DNA from: Flavobacteriales bacterium
Lineage (GTDB): Bacteria; Bacteroidota; Bacteroidia; Flavobacteriales_D; Crocinitomicaceae
Assembly: GCA_009926905.1 (NCBI GenBank)
Contig: RFNX01000161.1
Location: forward strand, 1 to 13,925
Reading direction: 5' to 3'
Length of the DNA stretch: 13,925 bases
The translations under genes and the position numbers were made by a program. A model generated the notes under the pieces. That model searched no databases. It was not told where the DNA came from and saw only the letters and a program-made list of their open reading frames with translations. Within the stretch, counting starts at the first letter, position 1, and the number at the start of each line of letters is the position of its first letter. Below, one piece after another: positions 1 through 7,888 of the stretch.

Positions 1-1881
1 GGTCATATTTCTTGGAACACAAACGTGCATTCCTCGAACTGAATTTATTATCATTCCCATCGGAGAACCACTGTGCCAAATTCCTTCTAAACGGTGACCA
101 CGTGTGCTGATAATCAACGGGGCTTTTTGTCCTCCTTTTGTTCTATATTGTAAGGTTGCCAAGTCATCTGACATGATTTGAATGGCATACAATAAGTAAT
201 CTAAATATTGAATTTCAGCAATTGGGCGCAAACCTCTCATTGCCATTCCGATTCCTTGACCGATGATGGTACATTCGCGAATTCCTGTGTCAAAAACTCG
301 CAATTCACCAAACTGCTCTTGCAATCCTTCCAATGTTTGATTTACACCACCGATGTTACCTGCGTCTTCACCGTAAACCAATAATTCAGGATATTTTTCT
401 AATAATTTTCTGTAATTCTCACGAAGAACAATGCGTCCGTCTTCCATTTTCACCTCATCCTCATAAACTGGAGCAATTGGCTGAACACTTAAAGCTGCTT
501 TTTCTGATTGAGAATGTAAATAAGAACTGTATCGATCGAAATTTTGATTGATGCTATTTTGAATCCAATTTGAAAGCACTCTTTTTGATGGAATCGATTC
601 ATCGCGTACCATTCGTAGCACTTTACGCGCAATTGTCAAAATATCTTTACGAATAGGTTCAAACGCTTTCTCTAAAGCTTCCGCTTCTTTCTGAATGAAA
701 ACACCATTTTCACTTTCGCTTGCTACCGATTTCAATATTGCAACCGCCTCACTTAAATCGTTTTTGATCGAATCTGTGAATGCTTTCCAAGCTTTATTTT
801 TTGAATCGCGCACGTAAGCTTTAGCATCATTACTGATTTTATCTAATTCTTCTTCATTAGCGATAGTTAAACCATTGGCATTGAAAGCCAAAATCCACTC
901 GCGGAATTTGTGAATACAATCGAAATCAGATTCCCATTGCAATCTTTCTTTGGATTTGTAACGCTCGTGTGAACCAGAAGTGGAATGTCCTTGCGGTTGA
1001 TTTACTTCTTTCACGTGAACCAAAACTGGAACGTGTTCTTCACGTGCTAATTTTACTGCTTTTTCGTACGTTTCACATAAATGAGCATAATCCCAACCTT
1101 TGGTTTCGAAAATCTCATAACCACTGTGTTCTGCTGTGCGTTGCATTCCTGCCAAGGCTTGTGAAATACTTCCCGTTGTTGTTTGGTATTCACGAGGAAC
1201 AGAAATTCCAAAACCGTCGTCCCAAACAGACATTACCATCGGAATTTGCAAAACACCCGCAGCATTTATTGATTCCCAGAAAGGACCTTCTGAAGTCGAT
1301 GCGTCACCAATTGTTCCAAAAGCAACTTCATTTCCTTCGTTACTGAATTTTTTAAATTGAGGTGCATCTCGAAGCGCAGGATTGTTTCTATACATTTTTG
1401 AAGCTTGCGCCAAACCAACTAAACGCGGCATTTGACCAGCTGTTGGAGAAATATCAGCAGAACTATTTTTTTGTTCCATTAAATTTTTCCAATTTCCTTT
1501 TTCGTCTAAATTTCTCGTAGCAAAATGACCACCCATCTGACGTCCAGCAGATTGCGGTTCAATTTCTACATCTGTGTGCGCATACAAACCAGCAAAATAT
1601 TGTTCGATAGTCAATTGGTCGATTGCCATCATAATCGTTTGATCGCGGTAATATCCCGAACGGAAATCTCCATTTTGAAACTGTTTTGAAAGTGCGATTT
1701 GAGCTAATTCTTTTCCGTCGCCAAAAATTCCAAATTTTGCTTTACCAGTCAATACTTCTTTTCTTCCTAAAAGTGAAGTTTCGCGCGACTCACAAGCCAA
1801 TTTATAATCAGCTAAAACTTGTGATTTGAATGTTTCAAAATCAATTGCAGACGCTGTTTTTTCAACTGTTTCTTTTGCCAT
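1..1881 (-). CDS. 2-oxoacid dehydrogenase E1, fused alpha/beta subunits (C-terminus cut by window edge)
   Basis: Thiamine-diphosphate-dependent E1 component of a 2-oxoacid dehydrogenase complex (pyruvate or branched-chain type), which decarboxylates the 2-oxoacid and passes the acyl group to the lipoyl E2. I translated the minus strand by hand: 627 codons without a stop, from ATG at 1881 to the left edge. Residues about 20-300 are the alpha-type half, with the cofactor motif GDASTSEG (192-199) followed 26 residues after GDA by WDDGFGIS (220-227). Residues about 308-470 are a helical linker. From about 475 the beta-type half begins, with LVYGEDAG, FDTGIRE, IAEIQYLDY and STRGHRLEG. The last part of the beta half is missing. 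Alpha/beta fusion in one chain is usual for Bacteroidota. The paired Asn of the classic cofactor motif reads Asp-Asp here. The exact 2-oxoacid substrate cannot be told. It is transcribed divergently from cutC. Confidence 0.92.
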   Translation of the reverse strand, partial: MAKETVEKTASAIDFETFKSQVLADYKLACESRETSLLGRKEVLTGKAKFGIFGDGKELAQIALSKQFQNGDFRSGYYRDQTIMMAIDQLTIEQYFAGLYAHTDVEIEPQSAGRQMGGHFATRNLDEKGNWKNLMEQKNSSADISPTAGQMPRLVGLAQASKMYRNNPALRDAPQFKKFSNEGNEVAFGTIGDASTSEGPFWESINAAGVLQIPMVMSVWDDGFGISVPREYQTTTGSISQALAGMQRTAEHSGYEIFETKGWDYAHLCETYEKAVKLAREEHVPVLVHVKEVNQPQGHSTSGSHERYKSKERLQWESDFDCIHKFREWILAFNANGLTIANEEELDKISNDAKAYVRDSKNKAWKAFTDSIKNDLSEAVAILKSVASESENGVFIQKEAEALEKAFEPIRKDILTIARKVLRMVRDESIPSKRVLSNWIQNSINQNFDRYSSYLHSQSEKAALSVQPIAPVYEDEVKMEDGRIVLRENYRKLLEKYPELLVYGEDAGNIGGVNQTLEGLQEQFGELRVFDTGIRECTIIGQGIGMAMRGLRPIAEIQYLDYLLYAIQIMSDDLATLQYRTKGGQKAPLIISTRGHRLEGIWHSGSPMGMIINSVRGMHVCVPRNMT

Positions 1882-1899
1882 ATAGATTAAAAAGGTAGG

Positions 1900-1907
1900 C
1901 AAATATA
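1900..1907 (-). promoter_or_regulatory. Candidate Bacteroidota -7 box (TATATTTG) for the E1 gene
   Basis: Read on the minus strand, this octamer is an exact match to the Bacteroidota -7 consensus TAnnTTTG. It lies 18 bases before the E1 start codon. I find no convincing TTG at the usual -33 distance; the nearest candidate is a TTTA at 1924-1927. The assignment therefore rests on the -7 box and its position only. Confidence 0.4.
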
Positions 1908-1951
1908 CGGAAATTCAAGTGGCTAAACTTCCGTTATTCGACTGAATTTGT

Positions 1952-1959
1952 CATATTTG
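1952..1959 (+). promoter_or_regulatory. Weak candidate -7 box (CATATTTG) for cutC
   Basis: One mismatch from TAnnTTTG, 26 bases before the cutC ATG, in the 104-base gap shared with the divergent E1 gene. No clear -33 TTG is present at the expected distance, so this is only a position-plausible candidate. Confidence 0.22.
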
Positions 1960-1985
1960 TATGAACAATTAATTTTCAGGAAATA

Positions 1986-2705
1986 ATGGCGGTAAAAATT
2001 GAATTGTGTGCAGCCTCAATTGAAGCAATTGAAGTGGCAAAAAAACTACATTTAGATCGCATTGAATTGTGTCAAGATATAGAGCAAGGAGGCTTGACTC
2101 CATCCGCAGGTTTGATAGAATTTGCTATGAAAAGTGGTTTAGAAACACATGTTCTCGTTCGACCAAGAGCTGGTGGTTTTGCCTATAATTCGAATGAATT
2201 AAAAGTGATTTTAAACGATGTTTCTTTTGCTAAAAAGTTAGATGCAAAAGGGGTTGTTGTTGGCGTTTTACAATCAAACTTTGAATTAGATGTCGATGCA
2301 CTAAAGCGAATTAGAGACGTTGCCGAAAATATGGAAGTTACCTTTCATCGTGCATTTGACGAAACAATTGATTGGAAAAAATCGATGAATCAATTAATAG
2401 AATTGGGTTTTAATCGCATTCTTACCTCAGGATTTGCTTCGAATGTAGAAATAGGTTTTAACAATTTGAAACAGATGGTAAAATTCGCTGAGGATAGAAT
2501 TGAAATCATGCCCGGTGGAGGTGTTAATGCCGCAAATATTTCTAAAATTCTTCAAGAAATCAATCCAAATTCGATTCATTTTTCAGGAACAATTAAAACA
2601 ATTTTAGATGAAGACTCTGCCTTTTCGGAAACGATTTTAAAAGTGGATGAAAAACGTGTAAAAAGATTAGTAGAATTCATTTCAAAAAGCAACCAATTCG
2701 CATAA
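1986..2705 (+). CDS. cutC: CutC family protein
   Basis: 239-residue TIM-barrel protein of the CutC family, historically linked to copper homeostasis; its biochemical role in bacteria is still uncertain. Family landmarks are visible: IELCAAS (5-11), RIELCQDIEQGGLTPS (25-40), LVRPRAGGF (57-65), VTFHRAFDE (118-126), RILTSG (144-149), IMPGGGVN (174-181) and IHFSGT (197-202). Length fits the family (E. coli CutC is about 248 residues). It starts with ATG at 1986, directly before the first conserved strand, so the start is well placed. It stands alone: the E1 gene upstream is divergent and the next gene follows after 90 bases. The conserved Cys 8 and Cys 29 are present, but metal binding cannot be inferred from them alone. 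Confidence 0.93.
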   Translation: MAVKIELCAASIEAIEVAKKLHLDRIELCQDIEQGGLTPSAGLIEFAMKSGLETHVLVRPRAGGFAYNSNELKVILNDVSFAKKLDAKGVVVGVLQSNFELDVDALKRIRDVAENMEVTFHRAFDETIDWKKSMNQLIELGFNRILTSGFASNVEIGFNNLKQMVKFAEDRIEIMPGGGVNAANISKILQEINPNSIHFSGTIKTILDEDSAFSETILKVDEKRVKRLVEFISKSNQFA

Positions 2706-2795
2706 AAGATTGTCTATTGAGGCATGAGTTTAAATATTATTTAAGTATAAACTAAATATTTTTTTAACTTTAACACGCTCTTCAATAGCCTAGAA

Positions 2796-5700
2796 ATGAA
2801 ATTTTTATTTTCTCTCTTTCTTTTTTTACTCTTTTACAATACTATTTACGCTCAAACTTTTAGTTGGTCAGGTTTTCCAAACGGTGGCACAAGTTATACC
2901 ACTGGAATCATGACAGCTACAATTACTTCGACATCTCCAGGTTTTCAAAACGGAACACCCAGATTTATTGCAGGAACAACCAATGGAAATGCGTTTTGTA
3001 GTTTAGCAAATAGCCTAGAATTGGAACAAATGTTCGGTAACATTACAAATGCTCAAGTTACTTTAACATTGGACTTTACTGCTGGTGGAACGACATCTGG
3101 TTTGTGTGGGAATATCACTTTCAAAATAAAAGATATTAACTCTGACGAACCGTACCAAACTTTTGCCGATTGGGTTGAAGTAAATGCAATTGATGGAAAC
3201 AATGCAGCGATTGCAGTTGCCAATGTCACCGCTGCAGGAGGTACAAATAAAACAATCACGACGAATGGAAATACCAGAATTGTCAAAGGTCACAGTAATT
3301 CAGCTTATGGTTCTAGAAGTTCAACTGCTTGCGATGATGTTACTTTTACCATAAATGCACCAGCAGGTGGAACATTAAAAAGAGTTATTCTTAAGTATCA
3401 TCCTGATTACACAACCTGCCCTAGTTGCTATTATAATTTTACTGGGCCAAATCGACCGGCATATCAATATATTTCAATTGGTCCGATTTCATACACAAAC
3501 AGTTCTACAACACCTACAATTTCAGCAATTGGTCCAACAACATTTTGTTCTGGCGGAAGTGTAACTTTAACATCAAGTGCTGCCACTGGAAATACTTGGA
3601 GTAATGGTGCAACCACACAATCAATAACAGTTTCAACTGCAGGAAACTACACCGTTTCAGTTAATTCTGGAGGGTGCACAGGCACATCAGCAGCAACTGT
3701 AGTAACCGTTAATCCTGCGCCTTCAACACCAACAATATCAACAAGTGGCCCAACAACATTTTGTTCGGGAGGAAGTGTTACTTTAACTTCAAGTGCTGCT
3801 ACTGGAAATACTTGGAGTACGGGAGCAACCACACAATCTATAACTGTATCTACAGCAGGAACTTACACTGTAACAGCCGGGACTGCTGGTTGTACGGCTA
3901 CCTCTGCTGGAACAACTGTTACTATAAATCCAACTCCTTCAACACCAACAATCGCTGCAAGCGGCCCTACAACTTTTTGTGCAGGTGGAAGCGTAGTTTT
4001 AACGTCAAGTGCTTCGACTGGAAATACGTGGAGTACAGGAGAAACGACTCAGTCAATTACGGTTTCAACAGCTGGTTCATATACAGTTTCTGTCAATTCT
4101 GGAGCTTGTCCAGTAACATCAACTCCAACTATTGTAACAGTTAATTCAACTCCTTCTGCGCCAACGATTTCAGCTAGTGGCCCTTTAACTTTTTGTTCGG
4201 GAGGAAGTGTTACATTAACTTCTAGTGCGGCAACTGCAAATACCTGGTCAACTGGCGCTACAACCCAATCAATCACTGTTTCAGCAAGTGGAACTTATTC
4301 TGTAACCGTTGGTACAACTGGTTGTTCTGCAACTTCTGCAACTATAACTGTATCGGTGAATTCTAACCCACCAACACCAACGGTAACACCAAGTGACCCT
4401 ATTACTTTTTGTGTTGGGGATTCAGTTGTTTTAACTTCAAATGCTACATCTGGTAATATATGGAGCAATGGAGCAACAACTCAATCGATTGTTGTATCAA
4501 CAGCAGGTACTTATTCAGTTACGGTTGGTGCTAGTGGATGTTCAGCAACTTCTAACAATGTAATTGTAACAACCAATTCAATCCCTCCAACTCCAACAAT
4601 TACAGCCTCGCAAACTTCACTATGTATTCCACAATCAGTTACTCTAACTTCAAGTGCTACATCAGGAAATATTTGGAGTACGGGAGCAACCTCCAATTCC
4701 ATTTCAGTTAGTACTTCAGGAACTTATTCTGTATCAACAACGGATGCAAATGGCTGTATTTCTGCGAGTGCAAGTGTTACCATAAACGCTAGTCCTCAAC
4801 CAAATGCGCCCACCATTACAGCAAATGGACCAACGACTTTTTGTACAGGAGGTAGTGTTACTTTAACTTCTAGTCAAGCAACCGGAAATACTTGGAGCAC
4901 AGGAGCAGCAACACAAACAATCGTTGTGACTACTTCTGGAACTTATACTTTAACTTATATCGATGCAAATGGTTGTACTTCTGCAATTGCTTCTCAGACC
5001 GTTTCTGTCAATTCGAATCCTGCTGTACCAACAATTACAGCGAGTGGACCAACTACATTTTGCACGAATGGAAGTGTAACTTTGAGTTCAAGTGCTACGA
5101 GTGGAAATACTTGGAGTACAGGAGCAACAACACAATCAATAACGGTTTCAACAGCGGGAACTTATTCTGTAACCGTTGGCGCAACAGGCTGTTCAGCAAC
5201 TTCAAATACAATAACTGTTACTGTCAATCAAAACCCAGCAACACCAACTATAACTGCAAGTCAATTGACTTTGTGTTCTGGACAAACAGCAACTCTTACC
5301 TCAAATGCTTCATCTGGAAATACATGGAGTACAGGCGAAACAACACAAGTTATTACGGTTTCAACTCCGGGAACTTATTCTGTTTCAACAAGTTCAAATG
5401 GTTGTAACTCAGTGAATGCAACAGTAACGATAACCGCAGGAATTGCACCATCAGTTAATCTAAACTCAGTTACTATTTGTCAAGGTCAAACTGCTACTTT
5501 AACTGCAACGCCTTCTGTAACAGGTGGAACTTACTTGTGGTCGCCAGGAGGGAATACAAATGCTTCAATTAATGTCTCTCCAACTACAACTACAAATTAT
5601 TCTGTTGTTTATACTTTAAACGGTTGTTCAAGTGCGACAAGCACAGGAACTATTACGGTTTCAATTGGTAATAACGTAACTTTCAGTGCAAATAACTTAA

Positions 5701-6452
5701 CTGGTTGCGCACCATTGACAGTTAATCTTTCAAATCTAACACCGGGTTCACCTTCGAATTGTTTATGGACACTAGGAAATGGAGTTACTTTAAATGGCTG
5801 TGATGCAACCTATACATTCACCACTCCAGGTTGCTACGATGTGACTTTGAGCAATACTGTTGGTGGATGTTCTGGCACCCAAACTATTGCTGATTACATT
5901 TGTGTAACTGCTTCTCCCAACGCTTCTTTCTCCATGAATCCGAGTGTTTTTTCAACTTCACCTCAAAACATTAATTTCATAAATAATTCAAGTAATGCTA
6001 CAAGTTACGAGTGGGATTTTGGTGATGGATCAACTTCTATTTTAGCAAATCCTTCACACATTTACACTAATACAGAAACAGGATATACAGTAACTTTAAC
6101 CGCCACAAATGCTGCTGGATGCTTAGATATATTCTCAGTTTCGCTTGGATCAACTGACGGATTAGTTTATTACATTCCTAATACTTTCACACCAGATGGT
6201 GATGAAAACAATCAGACTTTTCAGCCTGTCTTTACTTCAGGATACGACCCTTATAATTTCCAAATGCTGATTTTCAATCGTTGGGGTGAACTTATTTTTG
6301 AATCGTTTGATGCTTTGCAAGGTTGGGATGGAACATATGGTTTAAAAGGAAAACCAGTTCAAGATGGAATTTATACTTACAAAATAGTATTCAAGAATCC
6401 AAAATTGGATGATCGAATTACGGTTTCTGGTCATGTTACTTTGATTCGTTAA
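2796..6452 (+). CDS. Large secreted repeat protein with T9SS type B sorting domain (gliding motility-associated C-terminal domain)
   Basis: 1218 residues, predicted to be exported by Sec and then by the type IX secretion system to the cell surface or medium. A signal peptide covers about residues 1-19 (hydrophobic run, then YAQ). Residues 20-239 form a beta-rich domain that I cannot name, with Cys 68, 104, 179 and a CPSC at 208-211. Residues 240-887 are nine tandem units of 71-73 residues, each with the pattern P-T-I...FC..GSVTLTSS...W..GA..QSI.VS.AGTY.V...GC; a divergent tenth is at 888-957. PKD-like domains follow at about 958-1039 and 1040-1119, the second with YEWDFGDGS. Residues 1125-1218 match the type B sorting domain: IPNTFTPDGDENN, FNRWGELIFES, WDG, DGIYTYKI, GHVTLIR. 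An adhesin or matrix role is plausible for this architecture but is inference. It is probably monocistronic. Confidence 0.93.
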   Translation: MKFLFSLFLFLLFYNTIYAQTFSWSGFPNGGTSYTTGIMTATITSTSPGFQNGTPRFIAGTTNGNAFCSLANSLELEQMFGNITNAQVTLTLDFTAGGTTSGLCGNITFKIKDINSDEPYQTFADWVEVNAIDGNNAAIAVANVTAAGGTNKTITTNGNTRIVKGHSNSAYGSRSSTACDDVTFTINAPAGGTLKRVILKYHPDYTTCPSCYYNFTGPNRPAYQYISIGPISYTNSSTTPTISAIGPTTFCSGGSVTLTSSAATGNTWSNGATTQSITVSTAGNYTVSVNSGGCTGTSAATVVTVNPAPSTPTISTSGPTTFCSGGSVTLTSSAATGNTWSTGATTQSITVSTAGTYTVTAGTAGCTATSAGTTVTINPTPSTPTIAASGPTTFCAGGSVVLTSSASTGNTWSTGETTQSITVSTAGSYTVSVNSGACPVTSTPTIVTVNSTPSAPTISASGPLTFCSGGSVTLTSSAATANTWSTGATTQSITVSASGTYSVTVGTTGCSATSATITVSVNSNPPTPTVTPSDPITFCVGDSVVLTSNATSGNIWSNGATTQSIVVSTAGTYSVTVGASGCSATSNNVIVTTNSIPPTPTITASQTSLCIPQSVTLTSSATSGNIWSTGATSNSISVSTSGTYSVSTTDANGCISASASVTINASPQPNAPTITANGPTTFCTGGSVTLTSSQATGNTWSTGAATQTIVVTTSGTYTLTYIDANGCTSAIASQTVSVNSNPAVPTITASGPTTFCTNGSVTLSSSATSGNTWSTGATTQSITVSTAGTYSVTVGATGCSATSNTITVTVNQNPATPTITASQLTLCSGQTATLTSNASSGNTWSTGETTQVITVSTPGTYSVSTSSNGCNSVNATVTITAGIAPSVNLNSVTICQGQTATLTATPSVTGGTYLWSPGGNTNASINVSPTTTTNYSVVYTLNGCSSATSTGTITVSIGNNVTFSANNLTGCAPLTVNLSNLTPGSPSNCLWTLGNGVTLNGCDATYTFTTPGCYDVTLSNTVGGCSGTQTIADYICVTASPNASFSMNPSVFSTSPQNINFINNSSNATSYEWDFGDGSTSILANPSHIYTNTETGYTVTLTATNAAGCLDIFSVSLGSTDGLVYYIPNTFTPDGDENNQTFQPVFTSGYDPYNFQMLIFNRWGELIFESFDALQGWDGTYGLKGKPVQDGIYTYKIVFKNPKLDDRITVSGHVTLIR
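3513..5456 (+). repeat. Nine in-frame tandem repeats, about 216 bp each
   Basis: Units encode residues 240-311, 312-383, 384-455, 456-527, 528-599, 600-671, 672-744, 745-816 and 817-887 of the surface protein; seven are 72 residues, one is 73 and one 71. Each carries two cysteines (about positions 12 and 55), likely a disulfide within an Ig-like or PKD-like beta sandwich, and a Trp at about 29. Units 1-5, 7 and 8 share the (G/D)P(T/L/I)TFC opening; units 6 and 9 share a one-residue-shorter Q.(S/T)LC opening and may be a separate subtype. Adjacent units differ at the DNA level mainly in third codon positions. Confidence 0.95.
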
Positions 6453-6512
6453 GGTTAAATTTAATTCTTAAATCAAACTATTTAATTGCAAAAGGTTTTT
6501 TTTGAAGTCCTA

Positions 6513-6577
6513 ATTATACCAAGTTAACAAGAACATTTTCTCCGCAGTGGCGTACATAAAATTTTGTTTGGTATAAT
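6513..6577. repeat. Long imperfect hairpin with perfect 10-base stem
   Basis: ATTATACCAA (6513-6522) is exactly complementary in reverse to TTGGTATAAT (6568-6577). Between them, ATTTT (6535-6539) can pair with AAAAT (6558-6562) and CGC (6543-6545) with GCG (6550-6552) around an AGTG loop, so much of the 65 bases could fold. No run of T follows, which argues against a simple terminator. An alternative pairing of TCCGC (6541-6545) with GCGGA (6590-6594) competes. It could be a small dispersed repeat, a non-autonomous element or an RNA structure. Confidence 0.55.
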
Positions 6578-6650
6578 ACCTTCGCATCGGCGGAAAAGAT
6601 CTGACAAAATAAATTTAAATTTTCTGTGCACCGGGTCGGAGACATTTTGA

Positions 6651-6806
6651 GCGTTCGTCGGTATTTTTGACATTTATGGTAAGCAAAATGAAAAAATTGA
6701 AACAAAACCTTCATTAAAATATTTGAAGATTACGCTGATTGCATTTGGGCTATTATCAATTGTTATAACATATTTTTATCTAAGAAAAAAGTGTGAAAAG
6801 AAATAA
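6651..6806 (+). pseudogene. Possible remnant of a small membrane protein gene
   Basis: An open frame of 51 codons with no ATG, after a TGA at 6648 and ending with TAA at 6804-6806. Its second half encodes KPSLKYLKITLIAFG then LLSIVITYFYLRKK and CEKK, a typical single membrane helix flanked by basic residues. In another frame, ATG at 6676 and 6688 give a short basic peptide (MKKLKQNLH) that stops at 6715-6717, just where the membrane frame becomes convincing. A single frameshift between the two would give a normal small protein start. This could be a decayed gene, the tail of a gene interrupted by the segment upstream, or chance. I recognise no family. Confidence 0.3.
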
Positions 6807-6847
6807 AAATAAGAAAATGAGATTGCGTCAATTCAATTTTTAACCTT

Positions 6848-6855
6848 TACTTTCG
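6848..6855 (+). promoter_or_regulatory. Weak candidate -7 box for the lpxK operon (TACTTTCG)
   Basis: One mismatch from TAnnTTTG, with a TTG at 6823-6825 and a 22-base spacer, within the range reported for Flavobacteriia. It would put the transcription start almost on the lpxK ATG, giving a nearly leaderless message, which lowers confidence. Confidence 0.22.
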
Positions 6856-6859
6856 TTTA

Positions 6860-7888
6860 ATGAATAATTTTAGGTTTCTCCTTTTTCCATTTGCATTAAT
6901 CTATCTAGGAATTACTTCCACTCGAAACTTATTTTACAAACTTGGAATTTTCAAAACCTTCGTAATTCCTAAAAAATCTATTTGCGTTGGAAATCTTTCA
7001 GTTGGTGGAACGGGGAAAACACCGCAAGTCAGTTATTTGGCTGAATGGCTTTCGAGTTCTTTTGAAACAGCAATTTTAAGTCGCGGTTACGGTAGAAAAA
7101 CTTCAGGATTTCAAGTAGTGAATTCAAACAATATCGCTTCAGAAGTTGGAGATGAACCTTTATTTTATGCCACGCAATTTCAAGAAAAAGTAAACGTAGC
7201 TGTTTGTGAAAAACGAGCTATTGGTGTTCAACAAATTCAAACTTTATTCCCTAAAAATGAATTGATAATCTTAGACGATGCCTTTCAACACAGAGCTATA
7301 AAAGCGGATTTGAACATTCTAATCACTGATTTCAGCAAGCCTTTTTCTGACGATTATCTGATGCCCGTTGGAACATTAAGAGAAAGTCGCGCTGGCAAAA
7401 ACCGGGCGGACATTATCATCGTTTCAAAAACTCCAAATGATTGCACTGAAACAACTAAAAATCAAATCGTTAAAAAATTGAAATTCAACCCAAATTCAGT
7501 TTTTTTTTCACGAATAAAGTATGCTGAAATGCGACCTTTTGGAAAACAAATTCCTTCCTTTCAAAAAGTACTTTTAGTAACCGGAATTGCCAATCCGAAA
7601 CCATTATTAGAACATCTTTCAACGAAATATGAAGTGGAACAATTGACTTTCGGCGATCATCATACTTTTAGTAAGGCGGATATTCAAAGAATTCATCAAA
7701 AATTTGATACTTTTGCAAACGAAGAAACAATCATTCTAACGACTGAAAAAGATTACATGCGTTTGAAAGATTTTTCGAGCGATTGGAACTTGAAAAATTA
7801 CCCGTGGTATTTTCAGCCCATCGCAATTGAAATTGAGAACGAAGAAAAATTTAAAAACCTAATAAATCAATATGTTAACACAATTTAA
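6860..7888 (+). CDS. lpxK: Tetraacyldisaccharide 4'-kinase (lipid A biosynthesis)
   Basis: Phosphorylates the 4' position of the tetraacyldisaccharide-1-phosphate precursor to give lipid IVA, at the cytoplasmic face of the inner membrane. 342 residues, close to the usual length (E. coli about 328). The N-terminus has the hydrophobic membrane-associating helix (about 5-20). The P-loop is GNLSVGGTGKTP (44-55). Other family motifs are SRGYGR (74-79), GDEP (97-100, with the Asp proposed as catalytic in the family), DDAFQHR (139-145), YLMPVGTLRE (166-175), GDHHTF (265-270) and TTEKD (294-298). It is the first gene of the tightly packed plus-strand run. Its last 17 bases overlap the phosphorylase gene, which suggests coupled translation. 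LpxH of the same pathway is encoded further down the same run. Confidence 0.96.
   Translation: MNNFRFLLFPFALIYLGITSTRNLFYKLGIFKTFVIPKKSICVGNLSVGGTGKTPQVSYLAEWLSSSFETAILSRGYGRKTSGFQVVNSNNIASEVGDEPLFYATQFQEKVNVAVCEKRAIGVQQIQTLFPKNELIILDDAFQHRAIKADLNILITDFSKPFSDDYLMPVGTLRESRAGKNRADIIIVSKTPNDCTETTKNQIVKKLKFNPNSVFFSRIKYAEMRPFGKQIPSFQKVLLVTGIANPKPLLEHLSTKYEVEQLTFGDHHTFSKADIQRIHQKFDTFANEETIILTTEKDYMRLKDFSSDWNLKNYPWYFQPIAIEIENEEKFKNLINQYVNTI

Larger units (their letters stand above)
6453..6859. other. 407-base intergenic stretch without an intact gene
   Basis: Separates the surface-protein gene from the lpxK operon. It begins with AT-rich DNA with only weak hairpins, then holds a long imperfect hairpin at 6513-6577, then a patch richer in GC than its surroundings (6581-6660, 35 G or C of 80 by hand count), then an ATG-less frame with a membrane-helix coding pattern (6651-6806), and finally an A-rich run before lpxK. 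A 66-codon minus-strand frame covers 6514-6714, but it matches no family I recognise and overlaps the hairpin, so I do not call it a gene. Confidence 0.6.

Noticed and set aside
333..1360. Plus-strand open frames opposite the E1 gene
   Set aside because: The minus-strand frame is continuous for 627 codons with unmistakable E1 motifs, so the plus-strand frames are antisense shadows.
2714..2788. CTATTGA / TCAATAG inverted pair between cutC and the surface protein gene
   Set aside because: Seven bases separated by about 60 bases in AT-rich DNA is expected by chance, and no operator family is recognised.
3761..5407. Several open frames of 60-170 codons in other frames and on the minus strand within the repeat gene
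   Set aside because: They arise from the regular codon pattern of the Thr/Ser-rich repeats. Their translations are low-complexity (Asn/Tyr/Cys/Trp-rich), with no domains.
6460..6472. Hairpin TTTAATTCTTAAA as a terminator after the surface protein gene
   Set aside because: The stem is five A/T pairs with no following T-run, so it is too weak to call.
6513..6577. Integron attC site
   Set aside because: The hairpin lacks the paired RYYYAAC and GTTRRRY core sites, and no integrase or cassette array is present.
6662..6669. TATTTTTG as a -7 promoter box
   Set aside because: It matches TAnnTTTG, but the nearest upstream TTG is only 12 bases away and no intact gene follows. In AT-rich DNA such matches occur by chance.
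6514..6714. 66-codon minus-strand frame in the intergenic gap
   Set aside because: No recognised motif, unusual composition (many Cys, Phe and His), and it runs through the hairpin. It is more likely a chance frame in a repeat-like segment than a gene.
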